From an uncultured Bacilli bacterium (GTDB lineage: Bacteria; Bacillota_I; Bacilli_A; RF39; UBA660), in NCBI GenBank assembly GCA_934089275.1, contig CAKOJJ010000004.1, positions 13,422 to 77,421 on the forward strand: 64,000 nt of DNA, read 5' to 3'. The position numbers and the translations under genes were made by a program. Of the stretch, positions 21,276 to 31,180 are shown one piece after another. The notes below the pieces were generated by a model. That model was not told the DNA's origin, did not search any database, and saw nothing but the letters and a program-made list of their open reading frames with translations. The stretch's first letter is position 1. Each line of letters begins with the position of its first letter.

Positions 21276-22631
21276 ATGAACGAAAATATATGTGCAATAT
21301 CGACTGCTTTAGGTGTTGGAGCAATTTCAATAGTTAGATGTTCTGGACCAGATGTAATAAATATTGTAAATAAAATATTTAAGGGAACAAATTTAGAAAA
21401 TGTTCCTAGTCATACTATTCATTATGGACATATCGTTGACGGGTATGATGTAATTGATGAAGTACTTGTAAGTGTAATGCGCGCTCCTAAAACTTTTACT
21501 AAGGAAGATGTAGTAGAAATAAACTGTCATGGTGGAATTTCTACAACAAACAAAGTATTAGAATTATTACTTGTGAGTGGTTGCCGTATGGCTACTCCTG
21601 GTGAATTTACTAAAAAAGCTTTTTTAAATGGTAGAATTGATTTAACTGAAGCTGAAGGAATTCAAGAACTTATTTCTTCAGAAGGAGAAGAAGCTAGAAA
21701 ATATGCCATGAATAAAGTTGAAGGAAATCTAAAAAATATTATAAAATCCATAAGAGAAGAACTTGTTAATTTAAGCGCTGTTCTTGAAGTTAACTATGAT
21801 TATCCAGAAGAAACTGATAATCCAGAAATGACTTATGATTTATTAAGTACTAAATTAAAAGCTATTGATGCGTCTTTAAAATCTCTAGTGAGTTCAACAG
21901 AAAACGTTCAATTTGTCTCAAATGGAATTGATTTAGCAATCATTGGAAAACCAAATGTAGGAAAAAGTAGTATTTTAAATCATTTAACTAACGAAAATAA
22001 AGCAATAGTTACCAATATTGCCGGAACAACAAGGGATGTTGTGTATGGATCCATATTTTTAAATGGGGTTAAATTCAATTTAATTGACACAGCTGGAATA
22101 AGAGAAAGTGATGATTTAGTAGAACAAATAGGTGTAACACGTAGTAAAGAAGCGATTATGTCTTCAGATTTAGTTGTTTTTGTTTTAAACAACAATGAAC
22201 CAATAACTCAAGAAGAATTAGATGTTATTAACACTGAAACTTCTGCTAAAAAAATAATTTTTATCAACAAGTGTGACCTTGAAGAGAAAATCAATTTGGA
22301 TAAATTAAAGGATTATACGATTTGTTATGGAAATACAGTAGAAGCAAATGGTTTGGATTCATTAAAACAAACTATAATAGAATTGTTTAATCTTGATGAA
22401 TTAAAAAGTAAAAACTATAATTATTTATCAAATGCAAGACATATTGCTTTAGTAAAAGAAGCCGTTTCCGCTGTAGAAAACGGAATAGAATCTGCAGAAA
22501 ATGGTCTTCCATTTGAAATGATTTCAGTTGATATAAATGAAGCATATGATCTTTTAGGAGAAATAATTGGAGCAGTTTATAAAGATGAATTGTTAGACAC
22601 TTTATTTTCTAAATTTTGTCTAGGAAAGTAG
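21276..22631 (+). CDS. mnmE: tRNA modification GTPase MnmE
   Basis: With MnmG it modifies U34 of tRNAs (5-carboxymethylaminomethyl group). 451 aa from the ATG at 21276, which has GGAGG upstream; an in-frame ATG at 21249 is the alternative. The G domain has GKPNVGKSS, DTAGI and NKCD. The C-terminus ends FCLGK, the family pattern FC(I/L)GK that carries the catalytic Cys. Confidence 0.96.
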   Translation: MNENICAISTALGVGAISIVRCSGPDVINIVNKIFKGTNLENVPSHTIHYGHIVDGYDVIDEVLVSVMRAPKTFTKEDVVEINCHGGISTTNKVLELLLVSGCRMATPGEFTKKAFLNGRIDLTEAEGIQELISSEGEEARKYAMNKVEGNLKNIIKSIREELVNLSAVLEVNYDYPEETDNPEMTYDLLSTKLKAIDASLKSLVSSTENVQFVSNGIDLAIIGKPNVGKSSILNHLTNENKAIVTNIAGTTRDVVYGSIFLNGVKFNLIDTAGIRESDDLVEQIGVTRSKEAIMSSDLVVFVLNNNEPITQEELDVINTETSAKKIIFINKCDLEEKINLDKLKDYTICYGNTVEANGLDSLKQTIIELFNLDELKSKNYNYLSNARHIALVKEAVSAVENGIESAENGLPFEMISVDINEAYDLLGEIIGAVYKDELLDTLFSKFCLGK

Positions 22632-22640
22632 GAATGACTT

Positions 22641-24515
22641 ATGAAATATGATGTAATAGTAGTTGGAGGCGGACATGCCGGTTGTGAAGCTGCATCTGCT
22701 GCTGCAAGATGTGGATGTTTTACAGCGCTTATCACTTCCAATTTAAAAAATATAGCTGATATGCCTTGTAATCCAAGTATTGGTGGAACAGCGAAAGGAA
22801 TTGTTGTAAGGGAAGTAGATGCTTTAGGTGGTTTAATGGGGCGTGTAGCTGATATGTCTCATTTACAAATAAAAATGCTAAATTCTAGTAAAGGTCCAGC
22901 TGTTAAAAGCCTTCGTGCTCAAGGAGATAAAATTACTTATCCTAAAAATATGGTAAATGAATTAAAAAAATTTGAAAACCTTGAAATAATAGAAGGAATG
23001 GTTGAGGATTTAATTGTTGAAGATAATTCTATTAAAGGAGTAATCTTGGATAATGGAGATAAATACTCTTGTACATCTTTAGTATTAACAACAGGAACAT
23101 ACTTAAAAAGTAAAATTTTAGTAGGGGATACTCATAAATACGAAGGACCTCATGGGGAAGTTAGCAGTAAACATCTTTCTGATAAATTAAGAGCTCTTGG
23201 ATTAGAAATTCAAAGATTAAAAACTGGAACTCCTCAAAGAATAGACCCAACAACAGTTGATTATTCAGTTTTAACTGAGGAATTAGGTGATGATGAATTA
23301 CTTGCATTCTCTTTTGATAGAAAACCGGATTATGATCCTAAAAAACAAAGAAAATGTTATTTAGTTTACACAAATGAAGAAACTCATAAAATAATAAGAG
23401 ATAATTTGGAAAAATCAGCAATGTATGGTGGTTATGCTGAAGGAATAGGTCCACGTTACTGTCCAAGTATTGAGGATAAAGTGGTTCGTTTTAAGGATAA
23501 AGAAAGACATCAATTATTTCTAGAACCTGAAAGTGATTTTTATCCAGATTTATATTTACAAGGTTTTTCAACATCTATGCCAATAGACGTTCAAGAAAAA
23601 ATGGTTCACAGTTTAAAAGGGTTAGAACATGCTAAAATATTAAAATATGCTTATGCAATTGAATATGATGCAATCAATCCGTTACAAATGAAACCATCTT
23701 TGGAATCTAAGGTTATAAATGGATTATTTACTGCTGGTCAAATAAATGGTACAAGTGGGTATGAAGAAGCTGCTGGTCAAGGTATAATTGCTGGAATTAA
23801 TGCAAGTCAAAAAGTAAAAGGTGAAGAACCTCTAATTTTAAAAAGAAATGAAGCTTATATCGGTGTATTAATTGATGATTTAGTAACAAAGGGAACAAAA
23901 GAACCTTATAGATTATTAACTAGCCGTGCTGAATATCGTTTAGTTTTAAGACATGATAATGCTGATTTAAGATTAAGAAGCATTGGTTATAAATATGGTT
24001 CTGTAACCGAAGAACAAATGAATAATTTAAAACGAAAGAAAGAAAGTATTGCTTGTTTAAAAGATGAACTTGCAAACATTAAAGTTAATTCTCATAATGT
24101 TACTAAAGAAATACTAGAATCTTTAGAAACTGATACTTTTGAAGTAGGAATGAGTCTTTTAAATTTACTAAAAAGACCACAAATAAAAATAAGTATGTTA
24201 AAACCATACTTAGAAAATACTTATACAGATGAAGTTCTTGAAATAGTTGAAGTAGAAATTAAATATGCTGGTTATATTGAAAAAACAAATCGTGAAATAG
24301 AAAAAATGTTAAAGTTAGAAAGTAAACAAATTCCTGATGATATTGATTATGATAAAGTATCCAATATTGCCAGTGAAGCTAAACAAAAATTAAAACAAAT
24401 TCGTCCTCAAACTTTAGCTCAAGCAACACGTATAAGTGGAGTAAATTTAACAGATATATCTGTACTTTCAGTTTATTTAAAAAAACATTATAGTAAGGAT
24501 TTAAAAGATGAATAA
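22641..24515 (+). CDS. mnmG: tRNA modification enzyme MnmG
   Basis: FAD-dependent partner of MnmE, 624 aa. The FAD-binding fold begins VIVVGGGHAGCEAA, and the family signatures GPRYCPSIEDKV and NGTSGYEEAAGQG are present. It follows mnmE by nine bases. Confidence 0.97.
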   Translation: MKYDVIVVGGGHAGCEAASAAARCGCFTALITSNLKNIADMPCNPSIGGTAKGIVVREVDALGGLMGRVADMSHLQIKMLNSSKGPAVKSLRAQGDKITYPKNMVNELKKFENLEIIEGMVEDLIVEDNSIKGVILDNGDKYSCTSLVLTTGTYLKSKILVGDTHKYEGPHGEVSSKHLSDKLRALGLEIQRLKTGTPQRIDPTTVDYSVLTEELGDDELLAFSFDRKPDYDPKKQRKCYLVYTNEETHKIIRDNLEKSAMYGGYAEGIGPRYCPSIEDKVVRFKDKERHQLFLEPESDFYPDLYLQGFSTSMPIDVQEKMVHSLKGLEHAKILKYAYAIEYDAINPLQMKPSLESKVINGLFTAGQINGTSGYEEAAGQGIIAGINASQKVKGEEPLILKRNEAYIGVLIDDLVTKGTKEPYRLLTSRAEYRLVLRHDNADLRLRSIGYKYGSVTEEQMNNLKRKKESIACLKDELANIKVNSHNVTKEILESLETDTFEVGMSLLNLLKRPQIKISMLKPYLENTYTDEVLEIVEVEIKYAGYIEKTNREIEKMLKLESKQIPDDIDYDKVSNIASEAKQKLKQIRPQTLAQATRISGVNLTDISVLSVYLKKHYSKDLKDE

Positions 24516-25230
24516 AGAAGAATTTGTAAATGAATTATCTAAATTTGATATCAAAATAGATGATGAAACATTAGAAAAATTTAATATTTATATAGAAGAA
24601 CTCTTAAAATATAATGAACACACAAATTTAACAGCAATAAGAGATTATGATTCGATTTTACTAAAACATTTTTTTGATTCTCTTATGATAGAAAGATTTT
24701 ATGACTTTTCATCAGTAGAAACCTTACTTGATATTGGAACAGGTGCTGGATTTCCAGGCATGGTTTTAGCTATAATGCATCCAAATATTAAAGTAACTTT
24801 ATTAGATTCTAATAATAAAAAGTTGAAATTTCTAGAGTTATTAACAATAAAATTAGGTATAAAAAATGTTGAAATAGTTCACGAAAGAGCTGAAGAGTTT
24901 GCAAAATTAAGAAGAGAATATTATGACGTTGTTACATCACGTGCTGTAAGTGACTTACAAATTTTATCTGAACTAAGTATACCTTTTTGTAAGTTAAATG
25001 GATATTTTATACCTCTTAAAGGTAATATTGATGATGAATTAAAAAGAAGTAACAAAATAATAGCTACGTTGGGTGGAAACATTGAAAAAACATTTACTTA
25101 TAAATTAATAAAAGAGGATTCCCTTAGAAATATTATTTTAATTAAAAAGATAAAGAAAACTCCTGATAAGTATCCTCGTGCATATTCAAAAATTAAAAAT
25201 GATGTTGAAAAAAGTAGTAAAATAAAGTAA
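24508..25230 (+). CDS. rsmG: 16S rRNA (guanine527-N7)-methyltransferase
   Basis: 240 aa, SAM-binding motif LLDIGTGAGFPGMVLA and the conserved VTSRAVSDL. The start overlaps the mnmG stop by eight bases. Loss of this methylation gives low-level streptomycin resistance in other bacteria. Confidence 0.96.
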   Translation: MNKEEFVNELSKFDIKIDDETLEKFNIYIEELLKYNEHTNLTAIRDYDSILLKHFFDSLMIERFYDFSSVETLLDIGTGAGFPGMVLAIMHPNIKVTLLDSNNKKLKFLELLTIKLGIKNVEIVHERAEEFAKLRREYYDVVTSRAVSDLQILSELSIPFCKLNGYFIPLKGNIDDELKRSNKIIATLGGNIEKTFTYKLIKEDSLRNIILIKKIKKTPDKYPRAYSKIKNDVEKSSKIK

Positions 25231-25260
25231 TATTAGTATAGAATAATTGGGGTGAAGAAC

Positions 25261-26370
25261 ATGAAAATGGAATCACAAATACAACTTATTAATATGGAAG
25301 ATATAATTCCTAATAGATTTCAACCAAGACTTCGATTTTCTGAAGAAGGATTAGATGAACTTGCTGAATCTATAAAAGAACATGGAATTATTCAACCACT
25401 TGTTTTAAGAAGAGTTGGAAATAAATTTGAAATAATAGCAGGTGAGAGAAGGTTTAAAGCATCTGAATTAGCTGGATTAACTGCAGTTCCTGCAATAATA
25501 ACTGATTTAGATGATAATGAATCGGCCGAAGTAGCTATAATTGAAAATACACATCGAAGAAATCTTTCAGCCATTGAAGAAGCTAGATCTTATAAAAAAC
25601 TTTTAGATAGAAAATATGTAACTCAAGATCAACTTGCAAAACGTTTAGGTACGAGTCAATCAACTTTAGCCAATAAAATTCGTCTTTTAAGCTTAGCTCC
25701 AGAAGTTCAAGATGCTTTGATGAATGAAAAAATAAGCGAAAGACATGCAAGAAGTTTGCTTAAAGTAACTGATAAACTAAAACAAGTTGAATTATTAAAC
25801 AAAATCATTACTGAGAGATGGACAGTAAAAAGACTTGATGATGAAATTCAAGATATTTTATCAAGTTATCAAAACAGTAAGAACATAACTGGAGAAGTAC
25901 ATGCCAACAGTCAACTAGATGTTAATGTTAACGATATATTAAACAATTCTACTGATATTAGTACATCTAATGAAGTGAATTACTCATACACTGGTGACTC
26001 TAACGGTCAACCAACTAGTAAAAAAACATTTTTCTTTAACAATTTAGAAAATGAATCTGTTAATATGAATCCTGAAGCATCAATTGGATTTAATCCATTT
26101 AAAACGAGTGGTATAAACACAAATCCACTAATAAATGAGTTAGATGTTATTGATATTGATGAAGATGAAGAAAATGAACCAAAACAACAAGAAGCTCAAA
26201 AACCAAAAACATATGGTGAACCTATTGTAGAAACAACAACAGAGATTGAAAATGAATTAAAGAAAATTATCAATCTTGCCAATAAAAAATCTCAAAAAGT
26301 GAGATTTGAAGAATTTGATTTTGGAGACATGTATCAAATAGTTATTAAAGTAGACAAAAACGGCCATTAA
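25261..26370 (+). CDS. noc: ParB/Noc-family CTPase and DNA-binding protein
   Basis: 369 aa from the ATG at 25261 (GGGGTG upstream; an in-frame GTG at 25252 is the alternative). The N-terminal CTPase domain has HGIIQPLVLR, GERRFKAS and ENTHRRNLS. The helix-turn-helix is GTSQSTLANKIRLLSL followed by ISERHARSLL. At the four residues reported to set ParB versus Noc specificity it has Gln133, Lys139, Ser144 and Arg161; Noc has Q, K, K, R. A variable, acidic linker (about 215-325) precedes a C-terminal dimerisation region. It lacks the N-terminal amphipathic FFGLG-type membrane helix of Bacillus Noc. No parA follows. It could instead be the cell's only ParB. Confidence 0.85.
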   Translation: MKMESQIQLINMEDIIPNRFQPRLRFSEEGLDELAESIKEHGIIQPLVLRRVGNKFEIIAGERRFKASELAGLTAVPAIITDLDDNESAEVAIIENTHRRNLSAIEEARSYKKLLDRKYVTQDQLAKRLGTSQSTLANKIRLLSLAPEVQDALMNEKISERHARSLLKVTDKLKQVELLNKIITERWTVKRLDDEIQDILSSYQNSKNITGEVHANSQLDVNVNDILNNSTDISTSNEVNYSYTGDSNGQPTSKKTFFFNNLENESVNMNPEASIGFNPFKTSGINTNPLINELDVIDIDEDEENEPKQQEAQKPKTYGEPIVETTTEIENELKKIINLANKKSQKVRFEEFDFGDMYQIVIKVDKNGH

Positions 26371-26379
26371 GGTCGTTTT
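26355..26379. terminator. Bidirectional terminator between noc and the PBP gene
   Basis: AAAACGGCC and GGTCGTTTT pair with one G-T wobble. There is a T run on the plus side and A-rich sequence on the other, so it can serve both convergent genes. The noc stop lies in the loop. Confidence 0.7.
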
Positions 26380-28295
26380 TATTTCATATAAGGACTTTGA
26401 GTTCCATTAATAAAGTAGAATAGTTCTTTTGATTTAGCATCATATTTTCCTGTTTTAGGATTCATTGGAATCGCGATGACATTTTCTGGTAAAGGATACC
26501 ATTCATCATCTATTATATCTTCAGTAAAAGCATTAACGCTTCGAAGCCATATATCTTTTATTATTTTAGAATAAGTTTTAGGTATATCTTTATTTTGATC
26601 ATTTCCAGCCCAAAAAATCGATAAAACATTGTTATTATAACCACTTATCCAATAATCATTATCGGTTGTTCCACTTTTTAAAGCGTATTTTTGATTTAAT
26701 TTTCCATTTAAATAAAGAACAGTAGGTGAATTATAATCGACATAATTATAATTATACGTATTTCTCATCATTTCATTTAAAATATATAAAGCGTCATCAT
26801 TTAAAACTTTTTCTTCTTTATTTTTATGAATATACAAGACATTACCATTAACATCTTCAATTTTATTTATAAAATAAAGTTCTCTTTTGTAGCCATTACT
26901 TGCAAGTGTAGTATAAGCAGTTGCATAATCTAACATATTGATTTCACTAGCGCCTAAAGCAAGAGAAGGGTTAGGAGCTAAGTTTTCTTTTAATCCGCAG
27001 GTTTTTAAAGTATCAACTAAAGTATTCTCTCCTAAAAACAAATGTGTTTTAACAGCGTAAATATTATCAGAGTAGGCAAGAGCTAAAGCCATGGATATAT
27101 CTTTATTAGCATATTTATTGCCATAGTTCGTAGGATTATAAACCTTGTTTTCTTGAAATACAAATGAAGTTTTTTCAGACTTAAATGTAGATGCTTCAGT
27201 CATACCACTATTTAAAGCCGCATAATATAAGAAAGGCTTTATTGTAGAACCAACATGTCTTTTTGATTTTAACACTCTATTATATTGACTTTTAGAGTAA
27301 TTTTTACCACCAGCTAAAGCAACTACCTTACCATTTCTTGGATTAACAACAATTCCAGCAACCTGATTATCATCATCAAGAGTTTTAGCTTTTATTTCTT
27401 CATCCATTGCTTTTTGAGTATCTAAATCTAAATTAGTATATATTCTAATTCCTCCAGAATTAATTAATTTTTGTGGAATAGAAGTAATTTTAGAAAGCTC
27501 ATCCAAAACAGCATCTTGATAGTACATTAAAGTACTTAAATTATTTGTAGTCTTTTTACCATATAAATTTAAATTATCAAAATTAAGATTATCATACACT
27601 TCGTTTGTAATCGTGCCATTTTCTTTTAATACACTTTTTACTACGTTAACTCTTTTCATACAAGCTTCCATATTTGAAATAGGATTATAGTTATTTGGAC
27701 TTTTAGGAATACCTGCTAAAATAATTGCTTCTTCATCTGTTAAATCACTAGGTTCTTTATTAAAATAATAATTAGCTGCATTTTTTATTCCATAAACTCC
27801 TTCTCCAAAATAAATTGTATTTAAATATCCCTCTAAAATTTCATCTTTAGAATAATGAGTTTCTAATTTTATTGTTAAAAACGCTTCTTCAATTTTTCTT
27901 TCCCAGGTTTGATCAAAAGTTAAATATAAGTTCTTTACATATTGCTGACTTATAGAAGAAGCACCAGCAAGTATTTTTCCGGATTTTATATTGGTAAATA
28001 AAGTTTTTAAAATTCTTGGTATATCAAAACCTAAATGATGATAAAAATGTTGATCTTCAATAGAAATAATGTATTTTAAAAATTTAGGATCTATTTCTTT
28101 TAAAGATACCCAGGCACTTTTATTGCTACCTTGATAAACAACATTATCTTTATTATCATATAAGTAGTATGAATTAGCCGAATTTAAGGACATTGCTGGC
28201 ATAAAATACGAATAAACATATATTCCGATAATTATAACTAAAGTACTGATGAAAAGAAGAATAGATATTTTAAATAGGTTTTTTATGTGTTTCAT
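26379..28295 (-). CDS. Class A penicillin-binding protein (transglycosylase/transpeptidase)
   Basis: Bifunctional peptidoglycan synthase, 638 aa. One N-terminal membrane helix (about 11-31) precedes a GT51 domain (IEDQHFYHHLGFD, GASSISQQYVKNL). The transpeptidase domain has all three motifs: STIK, SDN and KSGT. AAAGGTG precedes the ATG. It is the only minus-strand gene in this part of the right arm. Confidence 0.95.
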   Translation of the reverse strand: MKHIKNLFKISILLFISTLVIIIGIYVYSYFMPAMSLNSANSYYLYDNKDNVVYQGSNKSAWVSLKEIDPKFLKYIISIEDQHFYHHLGFDIPRILKTLFTNIKSGKILAGASSISQQYVKNLYLTFDQTWERKIEEAFLTIKLETHYSKDEILEGYLNTIYFGEGVYGIKNAANYYFNKEPSDLTDEEAIILAGIPKSPNNYNPISNMEACMKRVNVVKSVLKENGTITNEVYDNLNFDNLNLYGKKTTNNLSTLMYYQDAVLDELSKITSIPQKLINSGGIRIYTNLDLDTQKAMDEEIKAKTLDDDNQVAGIVVNPRNGKVVALAGGKNYSKSQYNRVLKSKRHVGSTIKPFLYYAALNSGMTEASTFKSEKTSFVFQENKVYNPTNYGNKYANKDISMALALAYSDNIYAVKTHLFLGENTLVDTLKTCGLKENLAPNPSLALGASEINMLDYATAYTTLASNGYKRELYFINKIEDVNGNVLYIHKNKEEKVLNDDALYILNEMMRNTYNYNYVDYNSPTVLYLNGKLNQKYALKSGTTDNDYWISGYNNNVLSIFWAGNDQNKDIPKTYSKIIKDIWLRSVNAFTEDIIDDEWYPLPENVIAIPMNPKTGKYDAKSKELFYFINGTQSPYMK

Positions 28296-28367
28296 TTCAT
28301 CACCTTTTATTATAATGAGACAAAATAAGAAAAATATGATAAAATATCGGCAAGTAAGGAAGATTTT

Positions 28368-28703
28368 ATGGAAAAACTAAAATTTATTCTTCAAAGTGAT
28401 GGAGTAGATGCCATTAATCGCGAAGCAAATTATTATATAAAAGATAATATAATTAAATTTAAAATAGACAAAACTGTATATGAATATGACTTAAATAAAG
28501 ATATTTTAAAAAAAAGTGATGAATCTATATTATCAATGGATTTTCTGAATCTTTTAATTGTAATAACTTTAAAAGAAAACGACTATAGTTTTGATATTCC
28601 TATATTTAATGTTTTAATTGAAAAAGAGGAACACATAATAAAAATTAGTTATGATATAGAAGAGGATAAAATGACTAATAAACGTATAATTATAGAATAT
28701 TAA
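28368..28703 (+). CDS. DUF1934/YwiB-like small beta-barrel protein
   Basis: 111 aa with alternating strand pattern. I place it in the DUF1934 (YwiB) family by its position ahead of rpoE and its size, since ywiB lies near argS-rpoE in Bacillus. No catalytic motif is visible. Its function is unknown. Confidence 0.5.
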   Translation: MEKLKFILQSDGVDAINREANYYIKDNIIKFKIDKTVYEYDLNKDILKKSDESILSMDFLNLLIVITLKENDYSFDIPIFNVLIEKEEHIIKISYDIEEDKMTNKRIIIEY

Positions 28704-28712
28704 TTATTTATA

Positions 28713-28740
28713 TTGACAAGCAATAATTATATGATAAAAT
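28713..28740 (+). promoter_or_regulatory. Promoter of rpoE
   Basis: TTGACA (28713-28718), a 16-bp spacer and TAAAAT (28735-28740) with a TG just upstream (extended -10). Confidence 0.75.
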
Positions 28741-28814
28741 TATTATTGTTTTAAGTATTAATGACAAATTATTTTATTCATGCATATAATGCAAGTGAAT
28801 ATAAGGAGGAAAAT

Positions 28815-29246
28815 ATGAAAACAATTAAATTAAGTGATGAAGAATTAGAAACTATGTCACACACTGATGTAGCTTATATGATATTAAAAGAAAACGGAAG
28901 TAAAATGACAATTCAAGACTTATTTAAATCAGTTATTGAATTAATGCATCTTCCTGAATCTTATTTTGAAAGTAAAATAGCAGACTTCTTTGGTCTTCTT
29001 ACTACTGATAAAAGATTTATAATGTTAGAGAAAGGTTATTGGGATCTTTCAGATAATCATTCTAAGAAAGTAGTAATCGAATCTGACGATGATGAAGAAG
29101 AAGTAATCGCAGATGAAGAAGATGAAGAATGTTTAGACGAAGATGATGTTAACTATGATGAAACAGTAGTTGACGATGATGATGAAGACGACGATTTAAA
29201 GGATTTAGTTATAATAGATGATGTAGAAGAAACAGAAGCAATGTAG
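28815..29246 (+). CDS. rpoE: RNA polymerase delta subunit
   Basis: 143 aa. The N-terminal HARE-HTH domain (MSHTDVAYMILKENGSKM) is followed by a strongly acidic tail of Asp and Glu, typical of delta, which helps RNA polymerase recycle. The ATG at 28815 follows AAGGAGG; an upstream in-frame ATG at 28761 is rejected. Confidence 0.94.
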   Translation: MKTIKLSDEELETMSHTDVAYMILKENGSKMTIQDLFKSVIELMHLPESYFESKIADFFGLLTTDKRFIMLEKGYWDLSDNHSKKVVIESDDDEEEVIADEEDEECLDEDDVNYDETVVDDDDEDDDLKDLVIIDDVEETEAM

Positions 29247-29264
29247 AAAAATTTAGGTGGGTAT

Positions 29265-30320
29265 ATGATAGATAGATTAAATATAATAGTTAGTAGATAT
29301 AATGAAATTCAAGAAGAGTTATTAAAGCCTGAAATATTAGGAGATTACTCTAAAATGAAAACATTATCTAAAGAGAAAAGTGATCTTGAAGAAATCGTAA
29401 AAAAATATGATGAATATAAAGAAACACAAAAAAGAATAGATGATGCTAAAGTATTAATAAATGATCCAGAGATGCATGATTTAGCTGAAATGGAACTAGA
29501 TGAAGCAACTGAAAATCTAAAAACTATCACTCATGAACTAGAAATCCTTTTAATTCCTAAAGATGAAAATGATGGAAAAAATATTATTATGGAAATTCGT
29601 GGAGCTGCTGGAGGAGACGAAGCCAATATATTTGCCGGAGATTTATACAGAATGTATTCTAGGTATGCAGAAAAACAAGGTTGGAAAATTGAAGTAACAA
29701 ATGAAGTTGAAGGTACAGCTGGAGGATACTCACAAATTGAATTTATGATTAAAGGTGAAAATGTTTATTCTAAATTAAAATTTGAAAGTGGTTCTCATCG
29801 AGTTCAAAGAGTACCTGAAACGGAATCACAAGGAAGAATTCAAACATCAACAGCTACAGTTGCTGTAATGCCAGAAGCTGAAGAATTTGATTATGAATTG
29901 GATATGAATGAAATTAGAATTGATATAACTCGTTCAAGCGGATGTGGTGGACAAGGAGTAAATACTACTGACTCTGCCGTTAGACTTACTCATATTCCAA
30001 CAGGTATAATTGTTTACAGCCAAACAGAGAGAAGTCAAATCAGAAATAAAGAAAAAGCTATACAAATTATGAAAACTCGTTTATATGATTTAAAACTTCG
30101 TGAAAAAGAAGAAGCTGAAGGTCAAGATAGAAGAAATAAAATTGGAACTGGAGATCGTTCTGAAAAGATAAGAACATATAATTATCCACAAAATCGTGTA
30201 ACTGATCATAGAATAGGCTTTTCTGTTATGAATCTTGATCGTGTAATGGACGGAGATTTAGATGCAATTATTGATGCATTAATAACTGAAGATCAAAGAA
30301 GAAAACTAGAAAATAATTAA
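29265..30320 (+). CDS. prfA: Peptide chain release factor 1
   Basis: Terminates translation at UAA and UAG. 351 aa with the GGQ motif (SGCGGQGVNTTDSAVR) whose Gln is methylated by PrmC, the next gene. The ATG follows AGGTGGG. Confidence 0.97.
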   Translation: MIDRLNIIVSRYNEIQEELLKPEILGDYSKMKTLSKEKSDLEEIVKKYDEYKETQKRIDDAKVLINDPEMHDLAEMELDEATENLKTITHELEILLIPKDENDGKNIIMEIRGAAGGDEANIFAGDLYRMYSRYAEKQGWKIEVTNEVEGTAGGYSQIEFMIKGENVYSKLKFESGSHRVQRVPETESQGRIQTSTATVAVMPEAEEFDYELDMNEIRIDITRSSGCGGQGVNTTDSAVRLTHIPTGIIVYSQTERSQIRNKEKAIQIMKTRLYDLKLREKEEAEGQDRRNKIGTGDRSEKIRTYNYPQNRVTDHRIGFSVMNLDRVMDGDLDAIIDALITEDQRRKLENN

Positions 30321-30340
30321 TTTTGTTGGGACTGATAACT

Positions 30341-31138
30341 TTGAAAATAAGTGAATATAAAAAATTAAAAGAAAAAGAAATAAGTTTAACTTTGTTAAAT
30401 ACACTTATTTCTGCTTTTTTTTATAAAAAAGATGATAACTATGAGTTAACAAAAGAAGATTTAACTCTTTTAAATAGCAAAATAGAAGAAATAAAAAGCG
30501 GAAAACCAATACAATATGTTATTGGAAATGTTGATTTCTATGGTTATATTTTTGATGTTAATGAAAATGTATTAATTCCACGATTTGAAACAGAAACATT
30601 GGTTGAAAAAACACTTAACTATATACAAAAATATTTTAATAAGAAAGTAGATATAGTTGATTTAGGAACCGGTTCAGGATGTATTGCAATTACTCTAAAG
30701 AAAAAAATTGATTGTAATGTTGATGCCGTTGATATTTCTTCCTCTGCTTTAAAGGTGGCTAAAGAAAATGCTAAAAAAAATAATGTTAATATTAATTTTA
30801 TTGAAGGTGATATGTTAAAGCCTTTAGATAAAAAGTATGATGTTATTATTTCAAATCCACCATACATTGATCCTGAAGAAGAAATTATGGACATTGTTAA
30901 AGATAATGAACCAAGTTTAGCATTATATGCTTTAGATCATGGAATGTATTATTATAAAGAAATAATAAAAAATGCTAAAGAGTATTTAAATGCACGTTTT
31001 ATAATTGCTTTTGAAATAGGATATAAACAAGGTGAAGAACTTCAAATGTTTGCCAAAAAATATTTCTCAGATGCAATTATTTCCGTAGAAAACGATTTAT
31101 CCGAAAAAAATAGATATTTATTCATTATAAGTGAATAA
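30341..31138 (+). CDS. prmC: Release-factor glutamine methyltransferase
   Basis: Methylates the GGQ glutamine of RF1 and RF2. SAM motif DLGTGSGCIAI and catalytic NPPYIDPEEE. The frame opens with TTG at 30323, but the TTG at 30341 (MKISEYKK) has a GGGA about nine bases upstream and looks more natural, giving 265 aa. It follows prfA directly. Confidence 0.92.
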   Translation: MKISEYKKLKEKEISLTLLNTLISAFFYKKDDNYELTKEDLTLLNSKIEEIKSGKPIQYVIGNVDFYGYIFDVNENVLIPRFETETLVEKTLNYIQKYFNKKVDIVDLGTGSGCIAITLKKKIDCNVDAVDISSSALKVAKENAKKNNVNINFIEGDMLKPLDKKYDVIISNPPYIDPEEEIMDIVKDNEPSLALYALDHGMYYYKEIIKNAKEYLNARFIIAFEIGYKQGEELQMFAKKYFSDAIISVENDLSEKNRYLFIISE

Positions 31139-31180
31139 ATTTTTTTATTTGGCCTCATATAGATAGTAGAGGTGGAAATA

